Source: Synergistaceae bacterium
GTDB taxonomy: Bacteria > Synergistota > Synergistia > Synergistales > Synergistaceae
Direction: 5' to 3'
Length of the DNA stretch: 6,903 nt
Assembly: GCA_012513245.1 (NCBI GenBank)
Contig: JAAZCN010000334.1
Span: forward strand, 1-6,903
Part shown: positions 1-6,903 of the stretch, piece by piece
Position numbering within the stretch: position 1 is the stretch's first letter
Layout: each line of letters begins with the position of its first letter
The notes under the pieces: model-generated
What the model was told of the DNA's origin: nothing
Databases searched by the model: none
What the model saw: the letters and a program-made list of their open reading frames with translations, nothing else
Translations under genes and position numbers: made by a program

Positions 1-1695
1 TCCGTCATAAATCGCGCAGGAGAAGTCTGTAGCAGGATAGCCGGCAAGATAGCCTTTCTGAGCCGACTCCCTAAGTCCTTTTTCAGCTGCGGGTATGTAG
101 TTTTTTGGTACAACTCCACCGACTACACGGTCAATAAACTGGATACCGGAATTTTTTTCAAGCGGTGCAAGCTCAAACCAGACATCACCGTACTGGCCGC
201 GGCCACCCGACTGTTTTTTGTGTTTTCCCTGTGCACGGGCGATTTTCTTGATCGTTTCCCTGTATGGCACCTTGGGAGTGCGTGTCTCAAGTTCAACCTT
301 ATAGCGTTCTTTTATCTTCGAAAGCATAATATCAAGATGCATATCACCCATTCCTGAGAGTACTGCATCGTTCGTTTCAGGGTTCTTGACGAATGAAAGC
401 GTCCTGTCCTCTTTCAGGGTCTTTGTAATAGCTGTGCCAAGTTTGTCTTCGTCAGCACGGCTCTTCGGCAGCACGGCTACGCTGTATACGGGCAGCGGGA
501 ACTGTATCGGGCGGAACTGGAGCACTTCGCCCTTCATTCCGAGAGTATCTCCAGCTGTTGTACTCTCAAGCTTAGGTATTGCAACTATGTCGCCGAGTAT
601 TATCTCTTTTTCTTCAACGCTTTCCTTACCTCTCATGAAACGGAAAGAGCTAAGCCTCTCCTCTTCACCTTCGGTAACGTTGTATACTGTTTGATCGCTC
701 TTCAGACTTCCTGAAAAAACTTTAACGAAGGACAGTTTTCCAACATAAGGGTCTACCATAACTTTGAAAACGAAACCAAGGAAGGGGCCTTTTTCATCCG
801 GAGCGATCTTTACTGCTTCATCGCCTTTCAAAGCCGCGCGATTGAGCATGTCTTTAGGTGAGGGCATGTAGTCAGCGACCATGTCCATTAGCTGATATAC
901 GCCAATGTTACCCGTTCCTGATCCCGGAATTATTGGAAATATTGATCTGGAGCAAACTGCCTTGCGAACTACGGTCTGTAGTTCTTCAAGAGGGATCGCT
1001 TCTCCATCAAGGTAACGCATCATCATTTCGTCATCCGCTTCGACTGCTCTTTCCACAAGCGTATCTCTTGCTGCAGATACAGCATCTGCCATATCTGCAG
1101 GAATATCGCCCTCTATAAAATCCTTGCTTCCGTCACCCTTATATATGTATGATTTTCCTGTCAGTACGTTTACCAGTCCTTTGAAATCCAGCTCTTTGCC
1201 TATTGGCAGATAGAGAGGTAACGCCCTGTCCGAAATGTTTTCCTGAATATCGCTGACAACGCCTTCGAAATCAGCATTTTCACGATCAAGTTTACTTACG
1301 AAGAAAATTGCAGGTGTTTCGAATGTCTCGGCAAAAGCCCAGACGCTCTGGGTCTGTACTTCAACGCCAGCAGTGCCGTTCACAATCAAAACTGCTCCGT
1401 CTGATACTCTCATGGCGCAGCGCTGTTCTCCGACAAAATCTGCGAAACCGGGTGTGTCAAGTACATAAATTGTTTTCTCTTTGTACGGGATAGTTGAAAG
1501 CGAAGTGCTTATTGAAATACCGCGTTTTTGTTCCTCGGAATCAAAATCCGAAGACGTGTTCTTGTCTTCGATCCTGCCCATTCGCGATATAAGGCCCGCA
1601 TCGTAAAGAAATGCCTCATTAAGTGACGTCTTTCCTGCTCCTCCGTGTGAAATTAGAGCAATACTGCGAATGTCCTCAGGTTTACGTGTCCCCAT
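1..1695 (-). CDS. Elongation factor G-like translational GTPase (EF-G-2 type paralogue), 3' end beyond window
   Basis: 565 codons are visible from ATG 1695-1693 to the left edge; the family is about 680-700 residues, so roughly 120 C-terminal residues are missing. The GTPase domain comes first: P-loop SHGGAGKTS (16-24), switch I ending RGISIS (58-63), G3 DTPGFADFVGE (80-90), G4 SKLD (134-137) and LPIGKE (163-168). Domain II is about 300-395 and domain III about 400-475, with the GMGDMHLDI stretch at 448-456. Domain IV begins with SGGRGQYGDVW (496-506) and VVGGVVPKNYIPA (524-536). The window stops at YDG, just before the domain IV tip loop. Classical EF-G drives ribosomal translocation. Here Phe84 replaces the catalytic His of DTPGH and Ser134 replaces Asn of NKxD. 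Together with the altered P-loop this marks the paralogue group rather than canonical FusA. Its precise role is not settled; a slower or conditional ribosome-associated GTPase is an inference. A strong ribosome site supports the start, and the gene has its own promoter. Confidence 0.93.
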   Translation of the reverse strand, partial: MGTRKPEDIRSIALISHGGAGKTSLNEAFLYDAGLISRMGRIEDKNTSSDFDSEEQKRGISISTSLSTIPYKEKTIYVLDTPGFADFVGEQRCAMRVSDGAVLIVNGTAGVEVQTQSVWAFAETFETPAIFFVSKLDRENADFEGVVSDIQENISDRALPLYLPIGKELDFKGLVNVLTGKSYIYKGDGSKDFIEGDIPADMADAVSAARDTLVERAVEADDEMMMRYLDGEAIPLEELQTVVRKAVCSRSIFPIIPGSGTGNIGVYQLMDMVADYMPSPKDMLNRAALKGDEAVKIAPDEKGPFLGFVFKVMVDPYVGKLSFVKVFSGSLKSDQTVYNVTEGEEERLSSFRFMRGKESVEEKEIILGDIVAIPKLESTTAGDTLGMKGEVLQFRPIQFPLPVYSVAVLPKSRADEDKLGTAITKTLKEDRTLSFVKNPETNDAVLSGMGDMHLDIMLSKIKERYKVELETRTPKVPYRETIKKIARAQGKHKKQSGGRGQYGDVWFELAPLEKNSGIQFIDRVVGGVVPKNYIPAAEKGLRESAQKGYLAGYPATDFSCAIYDG

Positions 1696-1702
1696 TTATT
1701 TC

Positions 1703-1710
1703 ACTCCTTC
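1703..1710 (-). promoter_or_regulatory. Ribosome binding site of the EF-G-like gene
   Basis: On the minus strand GAAGGAGT lies with GGAG 8 bases before ATG 1695. This is a near-ideal Shine-Dalgarno sequence and fixes the start. A small CTTC-ATCA-GAAG hairpin could form across its 5' edge, but with only 4 pairs it is unlikely to matter. Confidence 0.85.
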
Positions 1711-1773
1711 TGATGAAGCTGAATATACTATTTTATGACTGTATGACGCTACGTAATTTATTGCAACCTGATG

Positions 1774-1803
1774 ATGATAACCTTTGAAACACCTTTAAGT
1801 CAA
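1774..1803 (-). promoter_or_regulatory. Sigma70-type promoter for the EF-G-like gene
   Basis: Read on the minus strand, -35 TTGACT (1798-1803, 5 of 6 matches to TTGACA) is separated by 18 bases from -10 TATCAT (1774-1779, 5 of 6 matches to TATAAT). Transcription would start near 1767, giving a leader of about 70 bases before ATG 1695. The element sits in the AT-rich gap after gatB, which suggests the EF-G-like gene can be transcribed independently of the ligA-gatCAB operon. No clear intrinsic terminator separates the two units, so some read-through from gatB is possible. The call rests on consensus matching alone. Confidence 0.65.
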
Positions 1804-1852
1804 TCTTCGCTTGTACAAAAAGAAAGAAAATGATGGAGACAATTTTTATGGT

Positions 1853-3310
1853 TTATTTAAGCATAGAATTTACAAGAGAGGCTACCTCAGCGGGGTCGGC
1901 AGATCCCCTTGTCTCTCTCATTACAAGTCCTTGAAGAAATTTGATTTTCGCACCTTTTTTGTCATTTCCTGTCCTTACTGTTTCAACTGCGTCAGATTCG
2001 CTCTCAAAGACTTTTCTTATCGCATCTTCAAGTACAGTCCCGGTCATTCGCCCGCCAACAGCTCCGCAGCTCTTTAAGGCAGTGTCTAAAGATACATTCT
2101 TCTCTGCCATTGCGGAGAGAACATCTTTAGCCTGTGTATTTGAGAGCTCTTTATTTTCTACCTTGCTTATCAGTTTTCCAAGTTCACCGGGAGATACAGG
2201 AAAATCATTTATCTGAATGTTCATTTCACGCAGTATCCGCTGGACCTCCATACGCATCCAGTTCGCGCATTTTGAAGGCGGAGCACCCGCTGCTGTACAT
2301 GCCTCAAAATAGTCCGCATTATCCATTTGCTCTGTGAGCTGAAGGCTCTCTTCCATGGAAAGGGAATATTCGTTGATGAACCTGTCACGTTTCTCCCATG
2401 GCATTTCAGGAAGGCTATCTCTAATCTTTTGGACATATTCCGGATCAGCTGATATAGCGGCGATATCCATTTCTACATAATAGCGGTAGTCCCTCTCGCC
2501 TTCTTTGCTTCTCATCGATCTTGTCACTCCAGCAACGTCGTCCCAGAGCCTAGTTTCCTGGACAAGCCGTCCTCCTTCGTCGAGGACTTTGTTCTGGCGT
2601 ATAATTTCATATTCCAGAGCGCGTTCGATAGATTTAAGAGAGTTAACATTTTTGATCTCTACTCTAGTACCCAGACTCCCATCCGGTTTTGTAAGGGAGA
2701 CATTGACATCGACCCTAAGAGAACCGGACTCCATTTCTCCGTCAGAGACGTCAAGATATCGTGCCAGCTGTCTTATCTGTGTTATATAGGCGATAACCTC
2801 TTCTGCAGAATTCATATCGGGCTCTGAAACTATCTCTGAGAGAGCCATCCCGCCCCGGTTATAATCAACTAAGGAATATGAAGCGCCGGTCAGCCTTCCG
2901 TCCGAAGTTGGGGGGACAAGTTTGCCCGCGTCTTCTTCCAGATGGAGATGGTGCACTCGGACTCTCTTCTCTTTTCCTGCTGCAATGATATCGACATAAC
3001 CCTTTACAGCTATGGGGTGTTCAAACTGGGTTATCTGGTACGCTTTTGGGAGGTCCGCATAAAAGTAATGCTTTCTGTGAAACCGTGTATTATCTTTTAT
3101 GGAGCAATGAAGAGCCAGCCCTATCTTAACCCCCAGCTCTACTGCGTGATCATTGAGGATAGGAAGTGCCCCCGGCACTGCAAGACAGATGGGACAGACG
3201 TTAGTGTTGGGAGTGGCTCCAATATAATCCGTAGAACAGCTGCAGAAAAGCTTGCTCACTGTTTTAAGTTGAAGGTGTATCTCTAGACCTATAACAGGCT
3301 GTCTATTCAT
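1853..3310 (-). CDS. gatB: Asp-tRNA(Asn)/Glu-tRNA(Gln) amidotransferase subunit B
   Basis: At 485 residues this is a full-length GatB, the subunit that binds the misacylated tRNA and phosphorylates its Asp or Glu side chain with ATP before amidation by ammonia channelled from GatA. The N-terminal catalytic 'cradle' has VIGLEIHLQL (6-15), LEEDAGK (124-130), SLVDYNRGG (146-154), EIVSEPD (159-165), EIKNVNS (218-224), QETRLWDD (251-258) and RSKEGERDYRYY (267-278). Glu10, His12 and Glu125 sit where GatB places its metal ligands (family knowledge). Cys23, Cys25, Cys39 and Cys42 form a CxC...CxxC set, as in zinc-bearing GatB proteins. The helical and YqeY-like tail follows from about 300, ending in FLQGLVMRETRGSADP (458-473), which touches the tRNA in known structures. 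The start codon overlaps the gatA stop as TAATG, implying translational coupling. The stop TAA is at 1853-1855. Confidence 0.98.
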   Translation of the reverse strand: MNRQPVIGLEIHLQLKTVSKLFCSCSTDYIGATPNTNVCPICLAVPGALPILNDHAVELGVKIGLALHCSIKDNTRFHRKHYFYADLPKAYQITQFEHPIAVKGYVDIIAAGKEKRVRVHHLHLEEDAGKLVPPTSDGRLTGASYSLVDYNRGGMALSEIVSEPDMNSAEEVIAYITQIRQLARYLDVSDGEMESGSLRVDVNVSLTKPDGSLGTRVEIKNVNSLKSIERALEYEIIRQNKVLDEGGRLVQETRLWDDVAGVTRSMRSKEGERDYRYYVEMDIAAISADPEYVQKIRDSLPEMPWEKRDRFINEYSLSMEESLQLTEQMDNADYFEACTAAGAPPSKCANWMRMEVQRILREMNIQINDFPVSPGELGKLISKVENKELSNTQAKDVLSAMAEKNVSLDTALKSCGAVGGRMTGTVLEDAIRKVFESESDAVETVRTGNDKKGAKIKFLQGLVMRETRGSADPAEVASLVNSMLK

Positions 3311-3324
3311 TACCTGCAGCCCCC
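3308..3324 (-). promoter_or_regulatory. gatA-gatB TAATG overlap with gatB ribosome site
   Basis: The gatA stop TAA (3312-3310) and gatB start ATG (3310-3308) share one base. A G-rich AAAGGGGG run ends 9 bases before the ATG (G run at 3320-3324) and is only an approximate Shine-Dalgarno. Coupled re-initiation by ribosomes finishing gatA is the likely route, which would keep the two subunits at equal levels. Confidence 0.7.
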
Positions 3325-4788
3325 TTTCTTTTCAATATCAGCAATATGGGGAGAACCGACTTTATTTTCGATCACAGAGGCAAGTCCGATCAGTTCAGCA
3401 TCTTTGAAGCGAGGCCCCATAAGCTGCACGTTAGTCGGAAGACCTTCTTCAGTAAAACCAACGTTCAGACTTATACTGGGTATTCCTGCAAGGTTTGCCG
3501 TCGAAGAAAAAGCATCTCCCAGATATATACGCACAGGATCTTCTTCTACAAGTCCTTTTTTATAAGCCAAAGCCGGGGATATTGGGCAGATCAAGGCATC
3601 GACATTCCTGAAAAGTTCTGCATATTCATCAGCTATCATTTGTCTGACCTTGGTCGCAGGAACATAATAGTTTTCATAGTAGCCCCTGGTAAGGATTGAT
3701 GTACCTATAAGTATCCTCTTACGGACTTCTTTTCCAAAACCCTGATTCCGGCTCTTTTTATACATTTCGAAAAGGCTTTTTCCGTCCGCATGATGACCGT
3801 AACGCATTCCATCAAAGCAAGCCAGTTTAGAGCTGGCGTCGCCTAAAGCCACCATGTAATAGCATGCGGCGGAGTGCTTCATACTGACAGGAAGTTTGAC
3901 CTCAATTATCTCTGCACCCTCAGATTTGCAGTGCTCTGCCGCTTTTTCTATGGCTTCTATAAGAGGCTTGTCGATGCTATCTGCGTCATAACCTGTCAAA
4001 ACCGCTATCTTCTTTCCTTTAATGCTTGATAGAACAGCTGCGGAGAATGAAGGTCTCATGTAAGCATCACACGTCGTATCATTTTCGTCGGGTCCTGCGA
4101 GCACATCAATAGTGACCGCCATATCGCTAATGTTCCTTGTAATGGGGCCAACCTGATCGAGGGAAGAGGCGTATGCTACCACACCATATCTGCTTATCTG
4201 ACCGTAAGAGGGTTTCATTCCCTGCACCCCGCAAAATGCGGATGGCTGACGGACTGAGCCTCCTGTATCACTTCCAAGGGCTATCGGGCAGTATCCGGCG
4301 GCGACCGCAGCCGCGCTTCCACCCGAGCTGCCCCCCGGGACCCTGTTGAAATCCCTTGGATTCAGTGTGGGGCCGAAGATAGAGCTCTCTGTAGTACTGC
4401 CCATTGCGAACTCATCCATGTTGGTCTTCCCCATAAGGACAGCTCCCGCATCTTTCATCCTTTTGACAGCTGTCGCGTCATAATCAGGGACCCAGTCGGA
4501 AAGCATTTTGCTGCAGCATGTAGTCCTGATGCCATCTGTGCAAAAGTTATCCTTAACCAGAAAGGGTACTCCTGCCAGCGGACCCGGATCTTTTCCTTCC
4601 GCAACTGATTTGTCTATTTCTTTTGCAACTCTATGAGCGCTTTCCTCTGAAAGGGTCACTACTGCGTTGATCCGCCCGTCAAATTTTTTTATGCGCTCCA
4701 GGTGTGACGATAATACCTCGGACGCTGTCCAGTTTCCTTTTTTTACGCCTTCTGCGATCTCGAGGGCGGATAGTTTATGGAATTCCAT
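3310..4788 (-). CDS. gatA: Asp-tRNA(Asn)/Glu-tRNA(Gln) amidotransferase subunit A
   Basis: This 492-residue protein is a complete GatA, the glutaminase of the GatCAB complex and a member of the amidase signature family. It hydrolyses glutamine and passes ammonia to GatB. The Ser-cisSer-Lys triad is intact: Lys79 in GVPFLVKDN (73-81), cis-Ser154 in PGGSSGGSAAA (151-161) and nucleophile Ser178 in GSDTGGSVRQP (172-182). MGKTNMDEFAMGSTTESS (119-136) and the GMKPSYGQISRYG block (190-202) are typical. Arg358 (in FGKEVRKR) and Asp425 (in YLGD) fall at the positions that bind the glutamine substrate in the Staphylococcus enzyme, as recalled. GDASSKLACFDG (316-327) departs slightly from the usual EASSNLARxDG. 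ATG 4788 is preceded at 7 bases by AGGAGG, lies 2 bases after the gatC stop, and is the clear start. The protein is cytoplasmic, with no signal peptide or membrane segment. Confidence 0.98.
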   Translation of the reverse strand: MEFHKLSALEIAEGVKKGNWTASEVLSSHLERIKKFDGRINAVVTLSEESAHRVAKEIDKSVAEGKDPGPLAGVPFLVKDNFCTDGIRTTCCSKMLSDWVPDYDATAVKRMKDAGAVLMGKTNMDEFAMGSTTESSIFGPTLNPRDFNRVPGGSSGGSAAAVAAGYCPIALGSDTGGSVRQPSAFCGVQGMKPSYGQISRYGVVAYASSLDQVGPITRNISDMAVTIDVLAGPDENDTTCDAYMRPSFSAAVLSSIKGKKIAVLTGYDADSIDKPLIEAIEKAAEHCKSEGAEIIEVKLPVSMKHSAACYYMVALGDASSKLACFDGMRYGHHADGKSLFEMYKKSRNQGFGKEVRKRILIGTSILTRGYYENYYVPATKVRQMIADEYAELFRNVDALICPISPALAYKKGLVEEDPVRIYLGDAFSSTANLAGIPSISLNVGFTEEGLPTNVQLMGPRFKDAELIGLASVIENKVGSPHIADIEKKGGCR

Positions 4789-4790
4789 CT

Positions 4791-5120
4791 CTATTCCTCC
4801 TCTTCCATTTCCAGATCATCTCTGGCTATGATCCTGGGAACGTGGAAGAAGTCTCCCTCTCTGACAGGAGCCTGATCAAGGAATCGATCCCTTCCCTCCC
4901 AGACAACTGCGCTGTCCTGTCTTCTCGCAGGAGCTTTCATGACATCCCACTCGAAGGGGCTGACGTTTGAGCTGTCAAGTTCCTGCATGTCATCGCACAT
5001 CCTGAGGACCGCGTTGACCCTATCAAGGACCTCTGCGTACTCTTCTTCGGGAAGGCCTATGCAGGAAAAGCCCAGGACCTCTCTCAGCCTTTCCTCGTCC
5101 ATTTCCATCTTCTTTATCAT
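4791..5120 (-). CDS. gatC: Asp-tRNA(Asn)/Glu-tRNA(Gln) amidotransferase subunit C
   Basis: GatC is the small subunit that wraps around the GatA-GatB interface and stabilises the complex. The predicted protein is 109 residues, a little over the usual 95-100. It has the expected order: an N-terminal helix pair (LREVLGFSCIGLPEEEYAEVLDRVNAVL), the region SNVSPFEWDVMKAP, then the hallmark DRFLDQAP...GDFFHVPRII near the C-terminus. The end is an unusually acidic tail, DDLEMEEEE. The start chosen is ATG 5120, because GGAGGG lies 7 bases upstream. A longer reading from TTG 5135 (114 residues) is open, but it would place this ribosome site inside the coding region and has no site of its own. ATG 5108 is a further possibility. 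The gene sits between ligA, which ends 33 bases upstream, and gatA, which starts 2 bases after its stop, as part of one operon. Confidence 0.95.
   Translation of the reverse strand: MIKKMEMDEERLREVLGFSCIGLPEEEYAEVLDRVNAVLRMCDDMQELDSSNVSPFEWDVMKAPARRQDSAVVWEGRDRFLDQAPVREGDFFHVPRIIARDDLEMEEEE
4796..4801 (-). promoter_or_regulatory. gatA ribosome binding site inside the gatC tail
   Basis: A perfect AGGAGG on the minus strand lies 7 bases before gatA ATG 4788. It is made from the last Glu codons of gatC (GAG GAG GAA), so the acidic C-terminal tail of GatC doubles as the gatA ribosome site. This arrangement ties gatA translation to ribosomes finishing gatC. Confidence 0.85.
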
Positions 5121-5127
5121 CCCTGAT

Positions 5128-5133
5128 CCCTCC
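5128..5133 (-). promoter_or_regulatory. gatC ribosome binding site, decides the start
   Basis: GGAGGG on the minus strand is 7 bases before ATG 5120, the optimal spacing. Upstream of the alternative TTG 5135 the sequence is pyrimidine- and C-rich, with no Shine-Dalgarno. This supports ATG 5120 as the true gatC start. Confidence 0.8.
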
Positions 5134-5153
5134 AAACTGCGGGGAGCACTGCA

Positions 5154-6903
<1,750 letters not shown>

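Noticed and set aside
1734..1747. Direct repeat TATGAC twice, 8 bases apart, in the EF-G leader
   Set aside because: Six-base copies in AT-rich DNA, downstream of the promoter, are expected by chance and are not a supported operator.
1738..1766. Second promoter TTGCAA-N17-TACAGT (minus strand)
   Set aside because: Each hexamer matches only 4 of 6 positions, and it lies downstream of a much better promoter.
1804..1852. Intrinsic terminator after gatB
   Set aside because: Only an AT-only 5-pair stem (AAAAT/ATTTT) and a pyrimidine-rich stretch are present; there is no GC-rich hairpin followed by a T-run.
1872..1919. Possible hairpin in the last codons of gatB (GGGG/CCCC with ACAAGGGG/TCTCTTGT alternatives)
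   Set aside because: The pairings are short, rely on G-U pairs and compete with each other, with no T-run after them; likely a chance product of coding sequence.
5121..5135. TTG start at 5135 giving a 114-residue GatC
   Set aside because: It lacks a ribosome site, and the good GGAGGG at 5128-5133 would fall inside the coding region; ATG 5120 fits better.

Overview
The window shows ordinary bacterial housekeeping DNA of moderate GC. All genes lie on the minus strand, tightly packed, and all are conserved families. No mobile element, CRISPR array, tRNA, rRNA, phage gene or unfamiliar protein was seen, and nothing here supports a previously undescribed system.

Layout in transcription order, from high to low coordinates. 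The 3' part of ligA (NAD-dependent DNA ligase, 5' end beyond the right edge) is followed after about 33 bases by gatC, after 2 bases by gatA, and with a one-base TAATG overlap by gatB. This looks like one operon, ligA-gatC-gatA-gatB, whose promoter lies outside the window. After gatB comes a 157-base AT-rich gap carrying a good sigma70-type promoter. It drives a separate gene for an elongation factor G paralogue, which runs off the left edge with 565 residues visible. No stretch over 300 bases lacks a gene.

GatC, GatA and GatB form the amidotransferase that converts Glu-tRNA(Gln) and/or Asp-tRNA(Asn) to the correctly charged tRNA. The organism therefore probably lacks GlnRS and/or AsnRS (inference). 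The EF-G-like protein belongs to the 'EF-G-2' type paralogue group: its GTPase centre has Phe where classical translational GTPases have the catalytic His, and Ser replaces Asn in the NKxD motif. A second, classical fusA should exist elsewhere in the genome.

Taxonomy is uncertain. The ligA-gatCAB order, the four-Cys GatB and the EF-G paralogue fit anaerobic Firmicutes-like or Synergistota-like bacteria. This is an impression from the protein sequences, not a database result.
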